Source: Nitrospirota bacterium (GTDB lineage: Bacteria > Nitrospirota > Nitrospiria > Nitrospirales > Nitrospiraceae). Taken from it: a DNA stretch of 64,000 nt. The notes beneath the pieces are model-generated. The model ran no database searches and was not told the DNA's origin. It saw only the letters and a list, made by a program, of their open reading frames with translations. The stretch lies in assembly GCA_016219645.1 (NCBI GenBank), contig JACRLR010000018.1, forward strand, positions 248,001 through 312,000, read 5' to 3'. This document shows positions 1-8,016 of this stretch, piece after piece; the stretch's first letter is position 1, and the number at the start of each line of letters is the position of its first letter. Position numbers and translations under genes: made by a program.

Positions 1-7
1 TCACTGA

Positions 8-75
8 CGGAAGCTGAATGGCCTGCGGGCTGTTCAGAAAGGCCGTCCAGCAAGGCCGCAGCGAGCGAAGAGGCG
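8..75 (-). repeat. Partial copy (H) of the dispersed modular intergenic repeat
   Basis: This stretch matches, in reverse orientation, the right half of the copy at 32972-33115. Shared blocks include ACGGAAGCTGAATG, CTGTTCAGAAAGGCCGTCC and AGCAAGGCCGCAGCGAG. Only the right end of an element is visible; the rest either lies outside the window or is missing. It lies just upstream of the methyltransferase gene at 118. Confidence 0.7.
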
Positions 76-117
76 ACGCGTACTCTGTGTTGATTTCAAA
101 CAATCTTCGGAGAACAT

Positions 118-735
118 ATGACCACGCCCAATCAACACTGGAACGCAGTCTTCTCGACCAAATTAGACCAGGAACTCGGCTGGTACGAACGCGATGTGGC
201 GCAGACATTGAAGTTCCTGGATCTTATCCCCGGGAGCCGTACTGCTACGATATTTCTTCCCGGTGCCGGGACGTCGGTTCTCGTTGACGAGCTTCTGACA
301 CGAGGGGCGCGCGTGATCGTGAATGATGTCAGCGATGAAGCCTTGAGGAAATTGGAGAAAAGAATCGGGAATATTCAGGACAGAGTGACTTGGCTGCACC
401 ATGATATGTCCAAACCGATTCCTGCGGGCCTTCCACAAGTCGATATATGGATTGATCGTGCCGTGCTGCACTTCTTGCTTGATGACGCCGAGATTGAGGG
501 GTATTTCAGGAATTTGCGGTCCCTGCTACGGAAGGGAGGGTTTGCCCTGTTGGCCGAATTTTCAACCGCGGGAGCACCGATGTGTGCCGGGCTGGATGTG
601 CATCGCTACTCTCTTGAGGAATTGACGACACGATTGGGAGAAGGATTCGATCTTATCAAGGATGAAGATTATACATTCATCAACCCGTTTGGCGACCCCA
701 GGCCGTATGTCTATGCGCTCTACAAGAGAAAATGA
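118..735 (+). CDS. Class I SAM-dependent methyltransferase
   Basis: The 205-residue protein has a Rossmann-type methyltransferase layout. A glycine-rich motif I (FLPGAGTSVLVDEL) lies near residues 47-60, an acidic motif (VIVNDVSDEAL) near 66-76, and a motif IV-like DIWIDRAVLHFL near 109-120. It is probably a soluble small-molecule or thiol methyltransferase, but the substrate cannot be read from the sequence. A GGAG stretch lies just upstream of the ATG. The gene stands alone, with a fragment of the dispersed repeat upstream. Family assignment is firm; substrate is unknown. Confidence 0.8.
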   Translation: MTTPNQHWNAVFSTKLDQELGWYERDVAQTLKFLDLIPGSRTATIFLPGAGTSVLVDELLTRGARVIVNDVSDEALRKLEKRIGNIQDRVTWLHHDMSKPIPAGLPQVDIWIDRAVLHFLLDDAEIEGYFRNLRSLLRKGGFALLAEFSTAGAPMCAGLDVHRYSLEELTTRLGEGFDLIKDEDYTFINPFGDPRPYVYALYKRK

Positions 736-869
736 TGACCCTGACAAGGTATCGGGAACCGATTTTCGCCAATCCTACCTTCTTGCCTTCCTTCCTCAAT
801 TCTGAAATGATTCCTGCCGCCTTCCCCCTACACGCAATCTACCGTATATGCCACATGTTTGGGGTATGA

Positions 870-1250
870 ATGAAAACTGAAGAACCGGCCCTTGCTGAAA
901 AACTGCCCATCTATATGGTGGCATGGTCGCTTCCGCCCTGTTTCGTGATTCTAGCGGTAATTGTTTTGGCGTTGGATTCTTTCAACGACGCTGGGGTTGC
1001 CATACTCAAAGGCAAGTACATGTTCCTCCTGTTGGTGGGCGGGACGCTTCTGAACCTTTGGTTCTATGCCGTGCGCCAATTTAAGCTGAAACGGAAGCTC
1101 AGCCCGCTTCATATCATTGCCAGCCTGCTGTTTCCGGTCGCCTATATGAGTTTCTACTATGGAGCAGACACAACCCTAGTCATCGCGATCTGCCTGGTGG
1201 GGATTCCTGTCAGCATTTTATCGGCTCGGCAGTCTATGAATATGGTGTGA
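870..1250 (+). CDS. Small integral membrane protein, unknown function
   Basis: The 126-residue protein has about four hydrophobic segments (roughly residues 15-36, 49-65, 80-96 and 103-119). A basic loop, FKLKRKLSP, lies near the middle. There is no motif that I recognise. A modest GGGG stretch precedes the ATG. No neighbour suggests a role. It is called real because the hydrophobic pattern is regular and the reading frame has no competing ORF. Confidence 0.6.
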   Translation: MKTEEPALAEKLPIYMVAWSLPPCFVILAVIVLALDSFNDAGVAILKGKYMFLLLVGGTLLNLWFYAVRQFKLKRKLSPLHIIASLLFPVAYMSFYYGADTTLVIAICLVGIPVSILSARQSMNMV

Positions 1251-1368
1251 GTCTCTGGGCTGAGAAACATGTCTGCAGGCGGCTTAATATCAGAGAAGTC
1301 TGGCAAGGAGGAGGGCAGGGCCAATCAGGAGACGCTCGGCATGGTAGGTGTCAGAAGGTCCTTGAGGA

Positions 1369-1542
1369 TCAGTATTCATCCAATTCATCCGTTTCGTCCA
1401 ACAGCTCGGCCGTGAACTCGGTATTTCCTGGGTCCCACTTCGCCAATGGGATACCCCCAGCCTTTAGAATCGCTTCCTGCTCCGTGCCGGCCGCGATCGT
1501 GAGATCATAATGAACGGTTTGTCGCACCTGAAACATTTTCAT
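1369..1542 (-). CDS. Small acidic-tailed protein, 57 residues, unknown function
   Basis: The start is ATG at 1542, with AGAGG about six bases upstream on the minus strand. The protein begins MKMFQVRQTVHYDLTIAAGT. It continues through a QEAILKAGGIPLAKWDPG stretch and ends in a strongly acidic tail (ELLDETDELDEY). The N-terminus reads like a short beta-hairpin followed by a helix. The clear ribosome-binding site and sensible amino-acid composition argue for a real gene that falls below common length cut-offs. I do not recognise a family. Confidence 0.55.
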   Translation of the reverse strand: MKMFQVRQTVHYDLTIAAGTEQEAILKAGGIPLAKWDPGNTEFTAELLDETDELDEY

Positions 1543-1850
1543 TTGGTTGCCTCTTGACGCTGATCGTTCAAATATCTACACCCTTGACGGAATCGACGGC
1601 CAACCGAAACGGGCCTTCTCTTTCATCGCCACGGATGCGTGGCGGATTCTAGCATTGAACGAGTTCGACCGGCTACCAGGCGACTGGGCGATTTCTGATT
1701 GAGAGGGAAGAAGGAGCACGGTCATTCTAGTATTCTGCTGCTCCACCCTTTCAGCTGCCAGTTCCCATCCCCATGGGAGTTCGTTGACCGCTCAGATTTG
1801 GATCGCTATCATTGTATCGACCCGATTACGCATCCTGTTGAGTTGGGATT
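1543..1850. other. Intergenic stretch with no confident gene
   Basis: This 308-base gap separates the small minus-strand gene from the glycosyltransferase. A plus-strand frame from TTG at 1547 to a stop at 1700-1702 would encode 51 residues, ending in NEFDRLPGDWAISD. It has protein-like composition but no ribosome-binding site, and its start would sit beside the divergent gene's start. It may be a gene remnant. No promoter or terminator stands out. Confidence 0.3.
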
Positions 1851-2567
1851 ATGAAACCGATTCTCTCCGTGGCGATCCCCGCACATAACGAGGAGGAGCA
1901 CATAGCGCGATGCATTGAGAGCGTCGTTGCTGCCGCTCGCCGCGCCTCCCAGCCAGTGGAAGTGGTTGTTGCCTTAAATCGCTGTACAGATAGAACGGGC
2001 GAAGTAGCTGAATCTCTTGGCGCCAGGTGCGTCGTCGAGGATAGGAAATGCATCGCTGCCGTTCGAAACGCTGCCGTCCGTGCTTCGACTGCGTCGGCAG
2101 TAGCCACGCTTGACGCCGATAGTTGGATGTCCCCGAACACGATTTCCGAGATCCTCGAGCGGGTCTACGATAGTCGCTATGTCGGGGGAGGGTCCGTGGT
2201 AAACCTCGAGCGCTATTCGACAGGAATCGTCCTTAGCCTTCTTGCGATCGCTCCCTATCTCGTCAGGCAGCGCGTATCCATTGGGATGTTCTGGTTTTTG
2301 CGCGAGTCGTTCGATGCGATCGGCGGCTTCGACGAAACCCTGGTCAGCGTGGAAGACCTGGACTTCGCCGTGCGCCTCAAAGCACACGGGCAAAGTCGCG
2401 GGCAGCGATATGGCACCATCTGGCGCAACGGCATCACGACGTCCTGCCGGAAGTGCGATCAGTTTGGAGACTGGTATATTTTCCGCAATCCCCGCCTTGT
2501 CAAGGCACTCTTCTCCGGCAGGAACAGACAAGCGGCGGATCACTTCTGGTACGATGCGAGGCGATGA
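1851..2567 (+). CDS. Family 2 glycosyltransferase
   Basis: The 238-residue protein starts with the GT-A signature SVAIPAHNEEEHIARCIESV (residues 5-24). It has a DxD-type metal/nucleotide-sugar motif (LDADSW, about residue 89) and an acceptor-site motif (VEDLDFAVRLKAHG, about residues 167-180) whose ED pair is typical of the general base. It would transfer a sugar from a nucleotide donor, but donor and acceptor are not determinable. It lacks long C-terminal membrane helices, so it is probably cytosolic or peripheral. The gene is isolated, with about 300 bases without genes on each side. Confidence 0.85.
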   Translation: MKPILSVAIPAHNEEEHIARCIESVVAAARRASQPVEVVVALNRCTDRTGEVAESLGARCVVEDRKCIAAVRNAAVRASTASAVATLDADSWMSPNTISEILERVYDSRYVGGGSVVNLERYSTGIVLSLLAIAPYLVRQRVSIGMFWFLRESFDAIGGFDETLVSVEDLDFAVRLKAHGQSRGQRYGTIWRNGITTSCRKCDQFGDWYIFRNPRLVKALFSGRNRQAADHFWYDARR

Positions 2568-2875
2568 AGTCCTGCCTGTTCATCGATCGGACCTTGGGCC
2601 TGGTCTTGAAATCCTGCCATACTAGGATCCACAGCTGTCACATATGCCGCCAGCATGCCTGGTCAAGCAATGTCCCCTGTGGGCCATTGACCCACACAGT
2701 AACCCGATCCGATACAGGTGCAGTTCTGTATTTGCTTCCATACAATTTCTCTGCTTCATCATCTTGCAGCTATGCTCGTTATCGGAAGGCACAACATCTG
2801 CATGATCGGCACCTGTCAATCTAAAGACCCCGTGGTCTCTGTCGTTCCACATCATCATTGAAAGGAGATGTGACA
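2568..2875. other. Intergenic stretch, nothing clearly functional
   Basis: There are 308 bases between the glycosyltransferase and the metalloprotease. A short hairpin (AGACCCCGTGGTCT) lies just upstream of the protease start. It is followed by a good ribosome-binding site (AAAGGAG). No convincing ORF, RNA gene or repeat copy is seen. Confidence 0.4.
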
Positions 2876-3904
2876 ATGGACAACCGCCCAAAGGTCTGTA
2901 TCGATCGGATTCTACCCAGAGATCTGATGAGGGCTCAGTTCACCAAGCCCATGCGGGGGGGCGGAAGGAGGGCAATCGCTCCAATTGGGAAGACCTGGAT
3001 GAATGGTTCGACGCTCCGAGTGCGATTTTTGGGCGGCACTCCGACCGAGCAAACCGTCGCCAGACAACAGGCTGGCTGGTGGTCACAGGTGGCGAATCTG
3101 AAATTTGATTTCAACAACGCCTTGAATGCCGAGATTCGCATCGGGTTCGATCACAACGATGGGGCCTGGTCCTACGTCGGGACCGATAGCAGGAGCATCC
3201 CATTGGACGAACCGACGATGAACCTGGGGTTTCTGGATGGAGGGACTGCGGGACATGAGTTTGGTCACGCGATCGGATTGGCCCACGAACATCAAAACCC
3301 CGCAGGAGGGATCCAGTGGAACGAAGCAGTCGTGATTCGTGAAGCAGCGAAGGCGCCGAACTTCTGGGATGAGGCGACCACGCGGCACAATATTCTTAAG
3401 AAGTATCGCGCAGATCAGATTAATGGGACGGCGTTCGACCCGGACTCCATCATGCTGTACTTCTTCCCTCCATCCTGGACGCTCAACGGCGTCGGCACAA
3501 AGGCGAATGAAGTCCTTTCGGCGATGGACAAGGCCTTTGTCGCAGGCGCCAAAATGTATCCAAAAACAGGAGGCACGACTTCTACCGCTGTTGAGCTGCG
3601 CGTGAACGCCAAGCGCCGCACGCAGGCCTCGATCGGGAAGGTGGGAGAGGAGGATCTCTATCGGTTTACCGCCACGGTGGATGCCCGATACCTGATCGAT
3701 ACCCTGGGGCCGACAGATGTGGTGATGAAACTGTTCGGGCCGAACAGCGAGACCGCGTTAATTGCAGAGGATGACGATTCAGGGCTCGACCTCAATGCCA
3801 GGGTCGCAAGTGACCTGATCGCCGGTGAGTATTTTGTGCAGATTCGTCATTACAGTCGTCAAAGCGGGACAGGGAAATATTCGATCAAAGTCCGTAAGCT
3901 TTAG
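2876..3904 (+). CDS. Metzincin-type zinc metalloprotease with C-terminal PPC domain
   Basis: The protein has 342 residues from ATG 2876, chosen because AAAGGAG lies seven bases upstream; an upstream TTG lacks this. Residues 127-138 read HEFGHAIGLAHE, the HExxHxxGxxH zinc-binding signature of metzincins (matrixin/astacin-like). Residues from about 235 to the end resemble a bacterial pre-peptidase C-terminal domain (LYRFTATVDARYLIDTLGP ... YFVQIRHYS), usually found on secreted proteases. No signal peptide is evident, which is odd for this architecture. The following gene starts 10 bases downstream and is probably co-transcribed. Protease class is confident; substrate is unknown. Confidence 0.8.
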   Translation: MDNRPKVCIDRILPRDLMRAQFTKPMRGGGRRAIAPIGKTWMNGSTLRVRFLGGTPTEQTVARQQAGWWSQVANLKFDFNNALNAEIRIGFDHNDGAWSYVGTDSRSIPLDEPTMNLGFLDGGTAGHEFGHAIGLAHEHQNPAGGIQWNEAVVIREAAKAPNFWDEATTRHNILKKYRADQINGTAFDPDSIMLYFFPPSWTLNGVGTKANEVLSAMDKAFVAGAKMYPKTGGTTSTAVELRVNAKRRTQASIGKVGEEDLYRFTATVDARYLIDTLGPTDVVMKLFGPNSETALIAEDDDSGLDLNARVASDLIAGEYFVQIRHYSRQSGTGKYSIKVRKL

Positions 3905-3914
3905 AGGAGTGGCC

Positions 3915-4691
3915 ATGATCATTTCAGTTATCAACCATACGGCAGGGCAGGTGTCCGACGAAGAGCTGCAAAATGCCATTCGGGCGATTAATCGACAGAT
4001 TCGCGATGACTATGAGCCCTATTGGCACATCGGTGGAGAGTTGCGCTTGGAAGGGAAAAGCGGGGCCAAGCCCTCGAAGCAGAATCTCAGCGACATGCGG
4101 GGCGATGCAGTGCTGTACCTCTGGAATGCGGTGGACGTCGATGACGCGTTAGGCTACCACGACGCCAACAACCGCGGTATTCCCTATGGATTCGTGTTTA
4201 CAGAACTGGCCAAACAGCTTGGAGAGAACTGGTCGGTGACTTTGTCGCATGAGGCCCTGGAAATGTTAGGTGATTCGGAAGTGAATTTGCTCGTTCAGGG
4301 TCCGCACCCAGCTGAGCCAAGCAGGACGGTCTTTCATTGGTATGAGATGTGTGACGCAGTTCAGGCCGAGACCTATGAAATCGATGGCGTGGCAGTCTCG
4401 AACTTTGTCTTGCCGCTCTATTTTACGGGTGGAGACGAGATAGGAGGGCGCAACGACTTTCTTGGACGGACCTATAAGGGAAAGACCTTGCGGTCGTTCG
4501 GGGTGAATCCAGGTGGGTACGTTGGATTCTTCGACCCTGAGAAGGGTGATCATGACACATTCACCGCCAAGGGGGATGGTGTGGCAGCTCGCCGCCTAAA
4601 ATGGAAGTCTCGAGCAAAGGGCGCCAGGAGAGGGATTCGCTATCAGCGTTATGCGTGTCGGCCAAACCGTCCAGCCAGGAAAAGACGGTAG
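3915..4691 (+). CDS. Uncharacterised protein co-transcribed with a metalloprotease; possible HExxE metal site
   Basis: The start is ATG 3915 with GAGGAG upstream, 10 bases after the protease stop; this gives 258 residues. I do not recognise a named family. Residues 109-118 read TLSHEALEML, a helix with an HExxE arrangement. A later acidic stretch (MLGDSEVN) could complete a metal site, so a protease-like fold is possible but unproven. The C-terminal 35 residues are very basic (KWKSRAKGARRGIRYQR ... RKRR). The tight spacing suggests a function linked to the upstream metzincin. Confidence 0.6.
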   Translation: MIISVINHTAGQVSDEELQNAIRAINRQIRDDYEPYWHIGGELRLEGKSGAKPSKQNLSDMRGDAVLYLWNAVDVDDALGYHDANNRGIPYGFVFTELAKQLGENWSVTLSHEALEMLGDSEVNLLVQGPHPAEPSRTVFHWYEMCDAVQAETYEIDGVAVSNFVLPLYFTGGDEIGGRNDFLGRTYKGKTLRSFGVNPGGYVGFFDPEKGDHDTFTAKGDGVAARRLKWKSRAKGARRGIRYQRYACRPNRPARKRR

Positions 4692-4724
4692 AGTTCCAGC
4701 AGCCTGCCGGCGGACGAAGGCTCG

Positions 4725-5978
4725 CTAGCGACCTTCAATTGCATCCAGAACCGCGTTCATCTCCTCCTTGGGCAACCCCTTCAGCACCATCTCCGCTTTC
4801 TGCAGATCCTGTGCGACACCGAGGCCTTTGCCGTAGATACGTGCCAGCGCTTTCTTGGCTGGGATGAAGCCATCGGCAGCGGTGGTGGCAAAACATGCGA
4901 GGATGCGTTTGTCGAATTGAGCAAGGCTGGTATCGATGCCTGTTTCATACAAGCGCGCCAGTTCGTCGTGCGCATCTTCGCCCAGTGCAAAGGCTTCGGC
5001 AAACAGAGCGGTGATTCCGTTGGAGGCCTGGCCGCTTTTGAGCAGGGCGATACCCACTGATTCGTTCGAATTGTGCCTGCCGGCATCCGGGTAGTCGCCC
5101 CAGAGCTCACGGCGATATTGCCTGAAGGCACTCATCGCGTCCATTCGGCGCTGCTCAGGCTGGTCGGGCGAGAGGGCCTGGCGACGAAGCTGTGAAAGGG
5201 ATTCCGCTGCGCGCTGCTGACCGAACTCCAGAGCCTTGGTCCACCAGCGGATCGCGAGTGCCATGTTCTTTTCGACGCCTTGTCCGTGACGGTAGGCGTT
5301 GCCGATGGAGTACTGCGCCTGTGGAATTCCGCTGTTCGCCGCGTCCTCCATGAGGAGCGTGGCTTCCCGGTCCTGATTCGTCAGTTTCAAGACCAGCGCG
5401 AGGCGATAACGGGCGTCGTGAAAGTTCGGTCGCAGATCCAGGGCCTTGCGATAGGATTGGATTGCGGCTGGTAGGTTGCCCAGCGAATACTGGACGCTGC
5501 CCAAGCTGTAATGCGCAAGTGTTAACTGGGGGTCGAGCATGATGGCGTCCATCAAGGCGATAGAGGCTGCCTGCTCATCGTGTTTGGCCATTAGTGTGAC
5601 ACCGAGTTGCAGATAGGCTTTGGCGTTACGTGAGTCGAGCTTGATTGCCACGCGGCATTCATCGAGCGCGCTGTCGAGATCGCCGATGCGATAGAGCCCC
5701 TGTGCTAACTTCAGCCGGACGTCTGCGTCGTTCGGCGACAGAAGGGCTGCGCTACGCAATTCACCCAGCACCGTCACCTGGTCCGTCTGTTCCTGTGGGA
5801 AGAGTTCGGGTGGCTGGTTCTCATCCATAGGCGCGGGTGAGGTTTCAGAAAACGGGGGCGGGGACTCAAGCGCTGGGGCCGGTTCGTTCTCGGGCGCTTG
5901 CGCAAACGCTGACTGGCCGGAGAGTCCTGTGACGAAGGATGCACACAAGAGGGCTGCGAGCAGTAATCGACGGTTCAT
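4725..5978 (-). CDS. Exported tetratricopeptide/Sel1-repeat protein
   Basis: The 417-residue protein has an N-terminal signal peptide (LLAALLCASFVTGLSGQSAFA, residues 5-25) followed by a Pro/Glu-rich linker. Several TPR units follow at about residues 70-210 (for example AKAYLQLGVTLMAKHDEQAAS and AIQSYRKALDLRPNFHDARYR). Sel1-like units follow at about 215-260 (AQYSIGNAYRHGQGVEKNMA) and again near the C-terminus (AKKALARIYGKGLGVAQD). It is probably a periplasmic scaffold for protein contacts. It is transcribed alone, convergent with the metalloprotease pair. Confidence 0.8.
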   Translation of the reverse strand: MNRRLLLAALLCASFVTGLSGQSAFAQAPENEPAPALESPPPFSETSPAPMDENQPPELFPQEQTDQVTVLGELRSAALLSPNDADVRLKLAQGLYRIGDLDSALDECRVAIKLDSRNAKAYLQLGVTLMAKHDEQAASIALMDAIMLDPQLTLAHYSLGSVQYSLGNLPAAIQSYRKALDLRPNFHDARYRLALVLKLTNQDREATLLMEDAANSGIPQAQYSIGNAYRHGQGVEKNMALAIRWWTKALEFGQQRAAESLSQLRRQALSPDQPEQRRMDAMSAFRQYRRELWGDYPDAGRHNSNESVGIALLKSGQASNGITALFAEAFALGEDAHDELARLYETGIDTSLAQFDKRILACFATTAADGFIPAKKALARIYGKGLGVAQDLQKAEMVLKGLPKEEMNAVLDAIEGR

Positions 5979-6084
5979 TGTAAACTGCGGCCCTCCGGAT
6001 TACTTGTCAAAGATCTATAGTATATCACCGAATCGATGTCGGGAGCCCACATATGGTTCGTTGAACGGAGCAGCAATCCGTGCT

Positions 6085-6534
6085 TCAACTGACGCTCTGA
6101 AGGGCCTGCTGCAGCAGCTGAACGGCGCTCCGGAGATCAGACTCTGAGAGGAGTTTGAGATCATGCTGTACCACCCACACTGGTTTGAGGGGGGCGGGGT
6201 CGTCGGTGAGTCGGGGAATGAGATGCCAGTGGATGTGGGGGAGTTGGTTGCCGAGGAGTTCGTAGTTGATCTTCCTGGCCGCATAGACTTGGGCTAGTGA
6301 TTGAGCGACGAGACTCACTTCCTCCATCAGCTGAATCCGCTCTGTGGAAGACAAATGAAACAGTTCGGTTGCGTGGCGCTTGAAGACGACCACGGTCCAG
6401 CCGGGAAAGAACTGGTCATCGTGAAGATAGGCCTTTGACAGTCCAAGGTCGGCAATAAAATGGCCTTCTCTCGGCCAGCTGCCTAGGCATGCTTTGCAAC
6501 TTGAGTCTTTCATCGTTGATTGGCCATCCGCCAC
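6085..6534 (-). CDS. HIT-family nucleotide hydrolase/transferase
   Basis: The 149-residue protein carries the histidine triad motif HIHWHLIPR near residues 104-112, which defines HIT proteins that cleave or transfer nucleotides (AMP or ADP-linked substrates). An N-terminal CKAC pair could bind zinc, as in some HIT branches. An in-frame ATG at 6513 (MKDSSCKAC) is an alternative start that begins directly at the conserved part. The gene is divergent from the HD-domain gene at 6707. Confidence 0.85.
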   Translation of the reverse strand: MADGQSTMKDSSCKACLGSWPREGHFIADLGLSKAYLHDDQFFPGWTVVVFKRHATELFHLSSTERIQLMEEVSLVAQSLAQVYAARKINYELLGNQLPHIHWHLIPRLTDDPAPLKPVWVVQHDLKLLSESDLRSAVQLLQQALQSVS

Positions 6535-6547
6535 TCCTTAGATACTC

Positions 6548-6575
6548 GCTCAACCTTGACCTCAACCTCAGCCTT
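6548..6575. repeat. Low-complexity CAACCTTGACCTCAGCCTT-type repeat unit
   Basis: The stretch GCTCAACCTTGACCTCAACC, extended by TCAGCCTT, closely matches arms of the inverted repeats at 19767-19835 and 37225-37295. Only one arm is present here, in the gap between two divergent genes. Confidence 0.55.
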
Positions 6576-6706
6576 CCATGTGCGGTCTTCAGTAGGATAG
6601 CAGAGATCACGGCTTCTATCGAGGCCACAGACAGGCTCGCCTTGACACCTCGTTTCATCCGACGATATTCTGCTCGCGAGAGTCGGATTGTGTTCTGCAG
6701 ATTCCT

Positions 6707-7582
6707 ATGAAGCCGAATTCCTCTATTGCACGCCGTGCGCCACTGCTCGTCCCACGCTCATTGGTGTCTCAGCTCATGCGTCTGTACGACTATCCGCATC
6801 CGGTACATCCCAGGCAAGTGATTCGAGGTTACGATCGGCCCCATGCGATCAGGACTGCGCGCATGTGTGCGGCAGTTGCGACGGCATTGGGGCACGGTAC
6901 GGAACGAGTGCACCAGTATCAGATTGCCTGTCTCCTGCATGACTTGGGCCGGGCCGGGCTCGATCGCCGACTCTTCGGGAAGATCTGGTCCTGGGCCAAG
7001 GAGCGGGGGATTCCGACGAGGCCACGGGAATGGAGAGCCCGATACAAAAACACTCCCTACGGACATGAAACGGAAGCCTTCCTCAGATGCTATCGAAAAG
7101 ACCTTGAAGCCGACGGTATTCCGATGACTGCCTGGGCGAAAGAACAGGTTGAGATGCGGCTAGGGTACTCGCGCCGGCTGGCCCGCCGGTTGCGGACGGT
7201 TCGGCCAGCCCTGAGAAAGATGGGGGTGATCTGGCTCCCTTGGATGCAGCAGGTGATGCTCTATTATTATTATCCCGAGAAGCTGGCCACTGCCGGGCCC
7301 TGGGTCAGGCAGTTGGCGGAAATCCTCGTCGCCTGCGAACAGTTTGAAGCCTATAGCAATCAGCGTCGTGGGCGCGATTACTATGTGCGAGAGAAGGAAA
7401 CGTTGGCCGATGCCTTTGCCTATCTGGAGACGTTGCAGCAGGAAGGTATGTTGAGCGGCAGGGTGGTGGGGGCGTTGCGCCGGTTGACGGCGCAGGGCGA
7501 GTTTGATGCAATTCTGGAGGAGGCACGAGGTCGTGCCTTCACACGGAGCGAGCGACGCGCGCTCCGAGCGGTGGAGGCATAA
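6707..7582 (+). CDS. HD-domain phosphohydrolase
   Basis: The 291-residue protein has HD-superfamily metal-ligand spacing. A first His lies in RPHAIRTARMC (about residue 46), the HD doublet in ACLLHDLGRAG (about residues 74-84), and a further His in PYGHETEAFLR (about 120). HD domains hydrolyse phosphate esters, often of nucleotides; the specific substrate here is unknown. The C-terminal half is helical and basic. Its stop lies two bases before the yjbQ start, so the HD gene, yjbQ and the HtrA-like gene probably form one operon. Confidence 0.75.
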   Translation: MKPNSSIARRAPLLVPRSLVSQLMRLYDYPHPVHPRQVIRGYDRPHAIRTARMCAAVATALGHGTERVHQYQIACLLHDLGRAGLDRRLFGKIWSWAKERGIPTRPREWRARYKNTPYGHETEAFLRCYRKDLEADGIPMTAWAKEQVEMRLGYSRRLARRLRTVRPALRKMGVIWLPWMQQVMLYYYYPEKLATAGPWVRQLAEILVACEQFEAYSNQRRGRDYYVREKETLADAFAYLETLQQEGMLSGRVVGALRRLTAQGEFDAILEEARGRAFTRSERRALRAVEA

Positions 7583-7584
7583 AG

Positions 7585-8016
7585 ATGGCGGTCAAGACGG
7601 TGTCGTTGCGGCTTACTATGGAAGGGGGCACCCAAATCGAAAATGTGACGAAGTCCGTGGCCGAGGCCCTGGCCGGTACCGGGCTGTCGGCTGGGATCGT
7701 GACGGTGTTCGTGAAGCATACGACTGCATCGGTGATGATTATCGAAGATGAGCCTGGTATCAGAGCTGATACCAAGACCTTTTGGGATCGGGCTGTGCCG
7801 GCCGATCCAGGCTGGCAGCATAATACGAGAAATGCCGGTGAGGATAACGGCCACAGCCATTTGCGGGGTCAGCTGCAGGGACCGTCTGTGACCATTCCGT
7901 TCCGAGACGGGGTGATGTTGCTGGGAACTTGGCAACAGGTCGTCGTCGTCGATTTTGATACCAGATCTCGAACCAGGGAGCTGATTATACAAATCATGGG
8001 GGAGCGAGGGGGATGA
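7585..8016 (+). CDS. yjbQ: YjbQ/UPF0047 family protein
   Basis: The 143-residue protein matches the YjbQ family over its whole length. The conserved KHTTASVMIIEDEPG lies near residues 51-65, then the His-rich NAGEDNGHSHLRGQL, and the closing LLGTWQQVVVVDFDTRSRTRE. Family members form compact trimers, and some show weak thiamine-phosphate synthase activity; the physiological role is unsettled. It overlaps the next gene by four bases (ATGA). Confidence 0.9.
   Translation: MAVKTVSLRLTMEGGTQIENVTKSVAEALAGTGLSAGIVTVFVKHTTASVMIIEDEPGIRADTKTFWDRAVPADPGWQHNTRNAGEDNGHSHLRGQLQGPSVTIPFRDGVMLLGTWQQVVVVDFDTRSRTRELIIQIMGERGG

Noticed and set aside
1247-1510. 87-residue plus-strand frame overlapping the small minus-strand gene
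   Set aside because: It has low-complexity Ser/Asn text and no ribosome-binding site, and the opposite strand has a better candidate.
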